Of a stretch of DNA of 64,000 bases, positions 23,328 through 47,553 are shown one piece after another. Within the stretch, counting starts at the first letter, position 1. Each line of letters opens with the position of its first letter. This DNA is from Cynocephalus volans (Eukaryota > Chordata > Mammalia > Dermoptera > Cynocephalidae), in the NCBI RefSeq assembly GCF_027409185.1, contig NC_084463.1:49718907-49782906 (forward strand), written 5' to 3'. The notes beneath the pieces were generated by a model. It was not told where the DNA came from and made no database searches. It saw only the letters and a list, made by a program, of their open reading frames with translations. The translations under genes and the position numbers were made by a program.

Positions 23328-23608
23328 TGAGCCTTCCATATCCACAAGATCCACATTTGTGGATTCAACCAACTATAGATTAAAAATATTTGAAAAAAAG
23401 AAAGTATGGCAATACAAAATATAAAAGAAAAACTACAACTCCTTATATTGTTTCTAATGTATTCAGTAATATAAGTAATCTAGACATGATGTTAAATTCT
23501 GCAGCAGAATGTTACACAATAGGTTACCACTTCATATAAGACTTGACCATTAACAGATTTTGGTATCTATGTAAAGTTTTGAAAACAATCCCCTGTGGAT
23601 ATGAATAG
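23328..23608. mobile_element. Tigger-like nonautonomous DNA transposon
   Basis: Left end has CCTTCCATATCCACAAGATC then ATTTGTGGATTCAACCAACT. Right end has GATTTTGGTATCTATG and CCCCTGTGGATATGAATAG. These match the mutually inverted ends of a pogo/Tigger-type short element that I know from eutherian genomes, with terminal repeats now eroded. It lies inside the decayed tail of the finger array, so insertion happened in former coding or 3' UTR sequence. Confidence 0.65.
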
Positions 23609-23621
23609 AAAGCTATATATT

Positions 23622-24236
23622 CACAGGTTTTCTCTTTTACGTGAGTTCTCTGATACATCCTGAAGTGTGCTCATGACTTGTAAGGTTTGATTTCTGGTAG
23701 AAAGATTTCGTACGTTCATTACATTCATATGGTTTCACAACTGTGTGAGTTCTTTGATGGGCACTGAGGTCTGCTTTACTGTAGAAAGGCTTCCTATATT
23801 CTTTACATTCATCTGGATTCTCACATGTGTAAATTCTCCAATGCTTGCTGAGGTTTGACTTCTGGTGAAAAGTTTTTCCACATTCATTATATACATAGGG
23901 CTTCTCATCGGTGTGAATCTCTGATGCATGCTTAAGACTGTCTTACATTTGAAGGTTTTTTCACACTCATTGTATTCATAGGGCCTTTGCTATGTGTGAC
24001 TTTTCTTATGTTTATTGAGATCCAAGTTATGGTAGAAAGATTTACATTCTTTATATTCATATGGTGTCTCACCTGTGTGAGTAATGTGATGTACATTGAA
24101 GTCTGATTTACTTTAGTAAATTTTTGAACATTCTTTTCATTCATATGGTTTCTTACCTGTGTGAATTCTCTGATGTCTGGTGAGGTTTGACTTCCTGTGA
24201 AAGGTTTCCCACATTGACTACATTCATATGGTTTCC
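23622..24236 (-). pseudogene. Decayed tail of the C2H2 zinc-finger array
   Basis: About seven further finger repeats (84-bp periodicity with CATTCATATGG-type linkers) directly beyond the stop of the zinc-finger gene. Stops, frameshifts and lost Cys/His residues break them. The array was once longer; after a frameshift in finger 11 this part lost coding constraint and is now probably 3' UTR. Confidence 0.85.
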
Positions 24237-38172
<13,936 letters not shown>

Positions 38173-38187
<15 letters not shown>

Positions 38188-38231
38188 TTTTTGTTGCTCT
38201 TGGAAATGCAAATAGCACTGTGGCAGCACAG
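38173..38231 (-). CDS. Zinc-finger gene exon 2 (start codon)
   Basis: 59-nt exon. Acceptor CTTTTTCAG|CTGTGCTG and donor TCTTTG|GTGAGT. It ends with ATG at 38187-38185 and codes MKKSL, joining in phase 0 to the KRAB-A exon. A short exon carrying the ATG just before KRAB-A is normal for this family. The A at -3 (AAAAATGA) gives a reasonable Kozak context. The first 44 nt are 5' UTR with no other ATG. Confidence 0.85.
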
Positions 38232-38482
38232 CTGAAAAAGAAAATTGAGTGAATTAAGAAGAGAACTGGTGTGACTTGATCTTGGATTCTTCTGACGAAA
38301 ACACTGCCAATTAGCTGGAAACAAGAACCACCACCACCAGCAACACAACAGACTTTTCTCCCTATTGGATGATAGTCCTTTATGCCTCAAAAAGAGGCAG
38401 CACATAACTAACTGAAGATGCATCTACAAATACATTATTTGACAAAAAGCAGACAATTTAATTTGGGGTTAATGAAAACAGA

Positions 38483-38563
38483 TGAGGGTACTTAAAAAGT
38501 CTGCATAAAAATTAAATTAAAAGATAATGTGAATCCTTCAATACACTTTTTGAAGTCCCCTCA
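38483..38563. mobile_element. Short palindromic MITE, copy 1
   Basis: 81-bp element with inverted ends TGAGGGTACTTAAAAAGT and ACTTTTTGAAGTCCCCTCA. It is the same family as 45468-45538. Mariner/Tc-type MITEs have this form and depend on a transposase in trans. Confidence 0.65.
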
Positions 38564-39964
38564 TAGATTACCTACTGCTTTAGCAACATCTAATTTTACC
38601 TTAAGATATAATTTAATCATTAAAACTAAAGAACAAAATATCATGTCTTCACTAAAATTAATGTGATAAAATATACCTAGGCTATATTAACCATTTGCCT
38701 ATTAATACAGGTATTTCATATAGGAGTCCACATGAGTGTTTCCACTATAAGATATCTTGCTTTTATATGCCTAAACATCAGAAAAGTGTACATCTTGCAC
38801 CCCAACATTTTTTGCCCATAACTATAAAAAAAGAATATATAATACATATTTCTTGTGGTACACTCTTCCAGTAATAATTTCCAGTTTCAGGTATCCCTGT
38901 ATCCATCTTTTTATATAGTATGTTCTCGCAAAACTGGGCTTTGCAATTGATTTTCTTTGGCCACTATGACATTAGAAAATGTGATGCAAACATGACTGTG
39001 AACAGTGATTGCCATTGGTGCTTGCCTTCTTAGACACAGTTATGTTGTAAAGAAGCCTGGGGCTATGCTATTGGAGACACAGAACCTACCCAAAAGCCAG
39101 CACAAGCTACAGCACAAGTGAGTGATGACATCTTAAACCAACCAGCTTCAGCCGAGGCACAAGTTGACTGAAGCCTCATTTGTAATCCAGGCAACACCAA
39201 TGTAGAAACTGCCCAGCTGAGCACAGCCCAAAAAATATTTCCATCGCAAATACACATGTAGCAAATGAAATGTGTTTTGTGTTTATTTCTGTTTTTGTAA
39301 GCCGTTGAATTTTGGTTAGTTTCTTAACTAGCAAATAGTAACTGTTACACAGAAGACGTCAGAACTCAATAGTAACAAAATTATTTGGAAGAAGACGTTT
39401 TAAATTACATGCCAAAAATAGTCAATAGAAATTCAAAACCACACACACAAGTTTTGAAAAATCACACAGAATGACAACTGGATGGAATTCAGTGAGGTTG
39501 TTAGAGCTCACGGAGGCCACATGAATTATATAAAGCAATTGGTTGCATCAGTAAACTATGTTGTAAGTTTTTAAATTTTATTTTTCAAGTCATAAACAAG
39601 TCTATTTACCTAAAAACATAAAACATAAAAAGGGTCTCTTACTTATAAGCAAGTATTATGCTGTAAGTTAATTACATTTTAAGACAAGAGTGTGGAGAAG
39701 ATGATGCAGTCTAATTTGCCCATGTTAAATAATGTTAAAAAGGCTCCCATTATATCCTTGCAGATTTTGTAATTTTTAAGAACAGATTACTGACATTAAG
39801 TGGAAAACACTTGTGTTGTTTACCCTTTGAAATCACATAATCCATAGAAAGTTTTGGAAATAAAAAAGGATAGTGATATTTAAAGCATAGTATATTAAAG
39901 CAATGTTTGATCTAATTTAATTTCATTCTCACAAAGTTAATCTCAAAAGTAAACAAATGCTTTT

Positions 39965-40290
39965 TTATATTTTTTAATCTTAGTTTTATTGTAACATATT
40001 TGATTGTACATATCTGTAGGGTTCAGAGTTGAATATCGATACCTGTGTGCAACATGTGATGCTCAAATAAGGATAACTGGCATGTTCAACAAAATACACC
40101 GTCATCATTTTTCACAGCCCTTTATCAATTCCTCCCTCCCCCTTCCCCTTTCCCACCTCTGGTAACCTCAGCTCTCCTTTCGAAAAGTTCAATGTATTAA
40201 TGATTGTTTTTCTTTCCTTCTTTTAATTTATACATTTATTTTTTAGTGCCCACTTATGAGGGAAGGCATGCAGTCACTTATTTTGACTTA
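39965..40290 (-). mobile_element. Antisense L1 3' end (5'-truncated)
   Basis: Carries the same 3' UTR as the L1 near 11.3 kb: GAGTTGAATATCGATACCTG, then a CCTCCCTCCCCC-type tract and GGTAACCTCAGCTCTC. It ends in AGTGCCCACTTATGAGGG, the end of ORF2. Confidence 0.75.
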
Positions 40291-41202
40291 AGTGTGGCAA
40301 AAGGATAACATTAGCCAAAAAGTCAGGCTGTGTAACATCAACAGATTATGTGACCATGGGCAAATCACATCTCCTAAAATCCATTTTTAAACAATCTTTC
40401 TAATAAGGTAGGAATAACTTGGCAAACACTTCCCGAACGATTGAGGACAACTATCAGGACAGTGAGAGCCTCAGGATTCTCTCTAGATGCCAAATATGGT
40501 GATAGGCTATGTTTGAGAGAGCTCAGACACTAGAAACAATCAGAGAAGATAGAAGAAACGAGAGCGTGTTTAGAGGGCACTGTAGGCAGATCCTCTCAGA
40601 TATGCCAGGTTATTCCTTCATCCCAGACCATACATTCAAGCCCCCTACTATAAGTAACATTTCCTAGGCCCTCGCCTATACTCAAACTCATGTCGCTTTT
40701 GAAAGATGGTGCAAATCTTCCAATAGCACTGAGTCCCCAACAGTGCTCTGAAGCACTATTGAGCGGTCTCAGGTCAGAGGGGAATTCTTGCAGGGGAGAT
40801 TCCAATTCACTGGGAACCATCCTTCAAACTCTTTAACACCTCCTTTACTCCTAAGAAAACCGGACCATCATCAGCCAGTGGCCCAATCTTTCTCCTAGAA
40901 GTCACTGTCCCTGGAGACTCGGTCATGTACAAACATCTGTAGACTTGGACCAGAAGTGCTAGGCAGGCCACACAGTGCTGGAGGGAACAGAAACTACACT
41001 TGCTAAAAGAGACACCAAGACGCCCCACAGATACAACTTGCAGAGAGTAACACTGAGTGTGCACACGCTTCACAATTCTTTCTCTGGGAACTTGAGGGAA
41101 TTTCACTACTATTTTGAATGCGCTCATCTTACACATCAATAAACTGAATGTCACTAGGTTAGTACCAAGTTCCCTCATGGCAGGGCCGCAACGGGAACTC
41201 AC

Positions 41203-41750
41203 CGCACACCTCCCAGGCTCACGCTGTCTTCAGGCGCCCCCACTCCAGACCCGCCGCCATCTTGGTCTTGACCCCCAACGGCGGAGCTTCTGCAACCGGC
41301 TTTTGTTCTCCAGGAAGGACAAGCCCCGCCTTCTGGAAGCCCAAATTCCTCTGACGAAGCAGTCGACAGAACAGGGGGAGGCCCCCCTTCCCCAGCCCAG
41401 GTCCATGGTTCAGACCAGCCCATCAGGCTCCGCCCGCCTCAGACCGACCAGCGGACCTGTTCCACCAAACGCTGAGACACCCGTCTGCTCCACAGGCTCC
41501 CCTCCTTCACCCTCGCACCCACCTTCAAGGACACAGACTCCAACCACAGAATCTCCTCAGCACCGTGGAGGTAGCAGCAGCCTCTGGGAGATGAGGGGAA
41601 CGGGCAAGGCCGCACATGCGCACCAGAAACCCAGAACAGCCCTGCCCGGATCCCGTGCGGATGACGTCATTTCAAAGCCAAACTACCTTTCCCAGGTTGC
41701 AGAGCGAACTGAGTGGCACATGCGCAGAAGAAACACAAGGCCGGTTCCAT
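41203..41750 (-). promoter_or_regulatory. CpG-island promoter and exon 1 of the zinc-finger gene
   Basis: GC- and CpG-rich island at the 5' side of the gene. Visible sites are a full CRE TGACGTCA (41662-41669), NRF1-type GCACATGCGCA (41612-41622) with a second near 41717-41727, and a ZNF143-like ACTACCTTTCCCA (41681-41693). A YY1-type CCGCCATCTTGG (41254-41265) reads CCAAGATGGCGG in the direction of the gene, the orientation usually seen just downstream of start sites. A strong donor GTGCG|GTGAGTT ends exon 1 at 41203. The start site is not fixed but probably lies between about 41400 and 41700. The 212-codon plus-strand frame here is composition-driven. Divergent transcription is possible. 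Confidence 0.75.
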
Positions 41751-42149
41751 AGCTCTCTGCAGGTGATGTCAACGGGAGGATGAGACTTTATTTCCCACAA
41801 GCCTCTGTGGTAACCCCTTGGGAACAATGGACGAAATTTTTATTTCTCCAGCAGGAAATCTGCTACTGGGACACCAGGCCGTGATGGAACAGCTGTGATC
41901 TCTATTCAGATGTTGGTGATGAGGAATTCTGATTCTTGATTAAATCCTTATTTGATGAGAGACATTGTGGTGATAAAGGGAAAATTCAATGTGGGAAATG
42001 AGTAGATGATATTAATAAGTTCCTTTTTAAAAATTTTTATTTCTGATATTAGTATATCTGTTATATAGATATATATATTGCTGTTATAGAACCCAAGTCT
42101 ATTTTCTAGAGATGCATTTTAAAGTATGAAAAAAACTATTTACCAATTT

Positions 42150-42340
42150 GACTTTATTTTATTTTAATTTTATTTTTTAATGTTTTTAATTTTTTTGAAG
42201 TAACTTATTATACATATTTGTGTGGTACGAATTTAACTATCAGTAGTTGTGTACTACGTGCGACGGTAGAATCAGGATAGTTAGCTTATTCATCATCACA
42301 ATATGTAATCCTTCTTTGAAAAGTTTTAGCAAGCCAGAAA
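42150..42340 (-). mobile_element. Antisense L1 3' UTR fragment
   Basis: Left T-rich end, then TTATACATATTTGTGTGGTA and a diverged form of the GAGTTGAATATC...CCTGTGT block found in the L1 3' UTRs at 11.3 and 40 kb. 5'-truncated. Confidence 0.6.
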
Positions 42341-43589
42341 TTATTATGGTAACTTTCTTCCAGTTCATCAAAAGATGTTTGTTTTCATCCAATAAGCTAA
42401 TTTGTGAGTCTCCAATGGATTTTATTGTACAATTGGGAAAATGCTATTGTGTCAATTTACACTTGCAGTATCTGATAATTATTTGCCCCCAAGCCCCCAG
42501 GTCCTATTCATTCATCCATATATGTATCAGTCAAATATTTCGTTATTTGTTTTTGTGTGTTTGTGAGTGTATGTGATGGGCCTGAACTTTCCCTTTTCTT
42601 CCCTGGTTTCTGCCACAGACTTGGCAAGGAGTTCTGTGCATGGGTTTCTCAAAGCCCCTGCTACGACTGAATCTTCTTTTCAAACAGAGAAATGCCTGGC
42701 TTGAGTCATCAAGGTTGATGTGGGCTTGAGTGGTAGAATGAGACCAAAATTGCTCAGAGATTATTATCACGGGGATCTGGTGGTAGTCGGTAAGACTGAG
42801 AACAGCGGCTACTGTTTAGGATCAACTAAGAATGGCATTTTAATAAATATGTTCTGACATAATAATTTATCATAAGGTGGAAAGAAGAGAAACAGCTATG
42901 TGCCAACAATGAAGGTGCAATATATACTATACCCAGATTAACAAAACTGAGATAATTTGTTGCTGGTAGATGGGAATACAAGAAATAGAAAAAGTGTTGT
43001 TAAGCCTGGAAGCAAGTAACCCCAGGCAATAATACAAATTCACACACAAAAAAACATGGGGCCACAGTAAAGGTAAATGAGAAACTATAAAAGGCAATAT
43101 AAGTGCACATTGTTTCTACTTTCTTCTCTTAATTGATTTAGAAAGAAACTGCATAAAGTTGTACATATATATTGCATTGTTCTTCCTGCAACGTATAGAA
43201 ATGTAATATACCAGAACTGATGAAGACCACCAGGCTAGAATTTTCTGAGGTCCTAGTGTGAAATCCACAGTCCCAGACCTTCTGTGTGGCCACAGCTGAG
43301 GGACATTACTCTCCATGAGAGGGTCTCATAAAAAATGCTGCCCATGCAAAAGCAATCATCTCAGCATCCAGCCACGTGGACCTTGAGTTCAATGTGAATG
43401 TTTGACTTATTCTCTAACACCAGTGGTTAATGGGATGAAGAAAAAGAGTGCTTCAAATACACCAAAATGCTTCTATCATGAGGTGCAAATTGGTACATAG
43501 TGGTAGTCACATTTACTAAGCTGCTGGTCACAGGTCTTCTGGTGTCATGTCTAAGAAACCACTTCCCAAAGCAAGGTCACAAAACTCTG
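42341..43589. other. No gene recognised
   Basis: Intergenic sequence left of further L1; only short frames, no domain or named repeat. Confidence 0.35.
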
Positions 43590-44290
43590 CTTCTATGTTC
43601 TCTCATAAGAATTTTACAGTTTATTTTTTACATTTCGGCGTATGATCCATTTTGAGTTAATTTTTGTGTATGCACTGAATTGAGAGTTTAATCTCATTAT
43701 TTTCATTGTAAATATCCAATTTTCTTAGCATTATTTGTTGAAAATCCTAAATTTTACCTTTACATTATCTTCTCGTATTTGTTGATAATCAATTTACCAT
43801 AAATGTGAGGATTTGTTTGTTATCTTTCAATTCTATTCTACTGATAGATTTATTTTTTTCTGTGCTCTGTCACTATCACATTGCCTTCATTACTGATGCT
43901 TTATAGCAAATTTGTCAGTATTGTGTTGATTATACTGGGTCCCTTGCACTTTCACATAATTCTTAAGATGACCATTTCTAGAGGACAAAAATGTAGCTTA
44001 AGTTTTAATATGGATTGTATTGAATCTACATTTCAGTTTGGCAAGTATCATCATGTTAACAATGAATGTTAGATACATAAACCAGACATGTATTTTTATT
44101 TATTTAGGTCTTTTATAATTTCACTCAAAAAAGCAGTTCTGTATTTGCTGTAAACATCTTGAACTTTCAAAAATTTATTCCGAAGTAGGTGTAAGATTTT
44201 AGCAGATATTCTTTGTCAGGTTCCTTCTATTTCTAGTTTGTTGAGTGTGTTTAATCATGAAGATGTGGTACCTTTTTAAAATGTTTTTAA
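43590..44290 (-). mobile_element. Antisense L1 ORF2 remnant
   Basis: Antisense ORF2: ATCCATTTTGAGTTAATTTT, then AATTTTCTTAGCATTATTTG and ATATGGATTGTATTGAATCT. Old and heavily mutated. Confidence 0.75.
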
Positions 44291-45028
44291 TGCACATATT
44301 GGGAATCAGCTTCTACAGACACTTTAAAACCAACGGCTCATCTTCCTTTCTGTTTCTGGATCCTTCTCTCACAAATGCAATCTTTCTGAAGGCAAATCAG
44401 ATTCTAAATATTAAAAACAGGGTGAGTGGATGAGTGAATAGTTGAGAACCCTTGATCTCAGTTATCCTTGCAGCTGACTGCTGTGCTATTGAGGAGGGTT
44501 GGTTTTCACTCCCATGAAATGTCAATTAGAAATTCAAATACTAATAATGTTAGAGGGCAGGAAGGAGGATACCTGTAAAGTGCACACTTTAGAAATTTGC
44601 CTTATCTTTATTTACTGTGAAGTGAAAATATTAGCACCAAAGGAGAAGAAAGTGCAGAAAACACAGCATATCAAAGGTGTGCGCAGCTGGAAATAAAAGA
44701 GAAAAATAAGTAAACCTTTATTTACACAAGGAATATGTTGAAGGAAGTAGAATAGATTTTGGCCATAGATTTCAGAAGTGCGTTTGTGCATTTTGAAAAT
44801 ACTGTTTCTGGTTTATTTTATGAGGGGTCTGATACCATCCTCTCTATTTCAGAAGTCTGGATGGTAACCACTGTGTCTGCCTCCATCATTTGTGGGAAGT
44901 GTCTGTTCCACATTCTCTCCTGTTACAGGTAAGAGGGCTCTGGGAGTCACCTGTGGGTCTTCAGCTGGAAAGCATGTGACAGGCTGTTCTTGAATTCTTG
45001 CTCTGTTTCCTTCTCCCTGAGTCTCATG
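44291..45028. other. No gene recognised
   Basis: Sequence between L1 and the inverted repeat. Short frames only. Confidence 0.35.
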
Positions 45029-45297
45029 GGATATCTGTAACCTAAATGCTGTGCACCCTGGTTGTCTGTGATTGTAGTCAAATGCCTCAATGACAATCTC
45101 CCAGTCACTTGTAGGCTATTGTGGGAAGGAGCAGACAACATTTGGCTGGGGAGGGGAGCAGCAGGTTACAGACATCCAGTGAGATTCTCCTCCCCAGGCA
45201 AATGTTGTCTGCTCCTTCCCACAATAGCCTACAAGTGACTGTGAGATTTTCATTGAGGCATTTGACTACAATCACAGACAACCAAGGTGCACAGCAT
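45029..45297. repeat. Interleaved inverted repeat, long hairpin
   Basis: Arm Y (45046-45154) and its inverted copy Y' (45189-45297) are each 109 bp and differ at only about 4 positions by eye, separated by 34 bp. A 15-bp block X, GGATATCTGTAACCT (45029-45043), has its own inverted copy X' (45163-45177, one mismatch) inside the loop. The order is X, Y, X', Y'. The sequence is not a transposon I recognise. It would form a long hairpin in single strands or RNA. Confidence 0.93.
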
Positions 45298-45467
45298 GTC
45301 GGTTTTTAATTCAACTGATATAATTTCCTAAATGGTGTAAAGTAAGTGTCTGCCTTTATTTTTTTGCACGTGTGTGTCCTGTTTTCCCAGCATTATTTGC
45401 TGAAGAGACAACCCTTTCCTGATTGTGTAGTCTTGCCATTTTGGATGAGGATTATTTGACCATATAT

Positions 45468-45538
45468 GAGGGTACTTCAAAAAGTTATCTTTTGTTCTGT
45501 TTTTTCACAAATATTTTGAAGTACCCTCTTATGTGTGA
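45468..45538. mobile_element. Short palindromic MITE, copy 2
   Basis: 71-bp element with perfect 15-bp terminal inverted repeats, GAGGGTACTTCAAAA at 45468-45482 and TTTTGAAGTACCCTC at 45524-45538. TA-containing flanks suggest a Tc/mariner-type target. Same family as 38483-38563. Confidence 0.8.
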
Positions 45539-45734
45539 TTTTATTTCTGGGATTCTTGTTCTATTCCACTGGTCTAAATGTCTGTCTTTATGCAAGTTTC
45601 ATACTATCTGGATTACTGTAACTTTGTAATATGTTTGGAAATCAGAAAGTGTGAGGGCCAAAATTTGCTTTTCGCCCATCTCTAGTATCTTTAGGTTTGT
45701 TCTCGCCTTCTGAATGTTCAACATATTGTTTTGT

Positions 45735-45779
45735 CTTCTTTCCTTCTTCCTTCCTTCCTTCCTTCCTTCCTTCCTTCTT
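45735..45779. repeat. (TTCC)n microsatellite
   Basis: Tetranucleotide run at the left border of an antisense L1, in the place where an A-rich L1 tail region can expand. Confidence 0.9.
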
Positions 45780-47215
45780 GGCACCCAGTTAAGAGTGAGA
45801 ACATGTGTTATTTCCCCTTCCTTGTTTGGTTTATTTCATTTAACACCATTTTCTCCAGACACATCCATGTTGCTGCAAATGGCAGAATTTCATTCCTTTA
45901 TATGGCTGAGTATATATACACATTTTCCTTATCCAGTCATCCATCGAATGACATTTAGGTTGGTTCCATATTTTGGCTATTGAAAATAGAGCTACTATGA
46001 ACATGGGAGTGCACATACCCTTTGGTATGATTATTTCCATTCCTTTGGATATATGCCCAGTACTGGGATTGCTGGATCATATGGTAGTTCTATCTGTAGT
46101 TGTTTCAGGAACCTCCATACCATTTCCCATAATGACTGCACCAGTTTACAGTTCAACCAGCAGTGTAGAAGAGTTCCCCTTTCCCTGCATCCTTGTCAGC
46201 ATATGTTATTCTCAGTCTTTTTAGTAATGGCCAGTCTAACTGGGGTGAGATAATATCTCAATATGGTTTTGATTTTAATTTCTCTAATGATTAGTGATGC
46301 TGAGCATTTTTTCATGTGTCTGCTGGACAGTTGTATGTTTTCATTTGAAAAACGTCTATTCATCTTCTTTGCCCATTTCTTAATTGGATTATTATTGATC
46401 TATATATTTATTTTTACTGTATAGTTGTTTGAGTTCTTTTTATATTCTGGATATTAACTTCTTGTCAGATGTATAGTTTGCAAATATTTTCTCCCCTTCC
46501 ATACATTGTCTTTCCACTCTGTTGGTTGTTTCCTTTGCTGTGCAGAAGCAATTTGATTTGATTAATCTCATTTGTTTATACTTTCTTTACTTGCTTGTGC
46601 TTTGTGGGTCTTATGCATAATGTCTTTGTCCAATCGTACTTGCTGAAGTGTTTCCCTGATGTTTTCCCTTAGTAATTTTATGGTTTTGGTCTTATATTTA
46701 AGTCTTTAATCCATGTTGAGTTGATTTTGCTATGTGGTTAAAGGTACAAGTCCAGTTTCATTCTTCTGCGTAGGGATACCCAATTTTCCCAGCACCATTT
46801 ATTGAAGAGGCAGTCTTTCCCCCAGTGTATGTTCATGTTGATTTTTTCAAATATCTGTTGGCTGTAAGTATGTGGGTTGATTCCCAGGTTTTCTATTGTG
46901 TTCCATTGATCCAAGTGTCTGTTTTTATGCCAGTACCATGCTGTTTTGGTTACAATAGCTATGTAATATAATTTGAAGCCAGGTAGTGTTATGCCACTGG
47001 GTTTATTTTTATATTTTCCTCAGGATTGCTTTGGCTATTTGGGGTCTTTTTTTTTTTATATTTATGAATGTTAGGATTGCTTTTTCTTTTTTTGGGACGA
47101 TTGTCATTTTCATTTTGATGAGGATTGCATTGAATCTGTAGATTGCTTTGGGTGAGATAGGCATTTTCGGGATGTTAATTCTTCCATTCCAAGAGCATAA
47201 TATGCCTTCCCACCT
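45780..47215 (-). mobile_element. Antisense L1 ORF2, long 3' portion
   Basis: About 1.4 kb of continuous antisense ORF2 C-terminal and RT sequence. Landmarks are TCCATGTTGCTGCAAATGGC, ATTGCTGGATCATATGGTAG, TTTTCCCAGCACCATTTATT and ATTGAATCTGTAGATTGCTT in the expected order. No intact reading frame. Confidence 0.9.
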
Positions 47216-47553
47216 TTTTGTGTCCTCTTTAAATTCTTTCAGTAGTGTTCAAAGTATAGAATACATTATTTTAACTATGTTTACTCTGTTGTACAACAAT
47301 ATATACCCTGAAATTACTTGTTCTGTTCATCTGAAATATTTTATCCTTTAACCCACATATCTTTTATTGTCACCCCACTCCAACCCCCTGATAACCACCA
47401 TGGTACTCTCTGTTTCTATAAGTGAGACAATTTTGTATTCACATATAAATGAGTTCATGCAGTTTTTGTCTTTCTCTGCCTGCCATATTTCATTCAGCAT
47501 AATGTCATCCAGGTTCATGCATTTTTCTTTTAAGGATGAAAAGTATCCTGCTG
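47216..47553 (-). mobile_element. Antisense L1 3' end, different subfamily
   Basis: Second antisense L1 piece starting with a 3' UTR-like stretch (CCAACCCCCTGATAACCACC). It is followed by the ORF2 end (CATTCAGCATAATGTCATCC). The 3' UTR differs from the other copies, pointing to another subfamily. Confidence 0.7.

Larger units (their letters stand above)
38232..41202 (-). other. Intron 1 of the zinc-finger gene
   Basis: About 3.0 kb from the exon 1 donor (GT at 41202-41201) to the exon 2 acceptor (AG at 38233-38232). It contains a small MITE (38483-38563) and an antisense L1 3' end (39965-40290). The frames at 40596-41202 on minus have no recognisable domain and are treated as intronic. Confidence 0.65.

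Noticed and set aside
41114..41752. 212-codon plus-strand frame over the CpG island
   Set aside because: Pro/Ser/Thr/Arg-rich text typical of translated CpG islands, opposite the exon 1 of the zinc-finger gene, with no domain.
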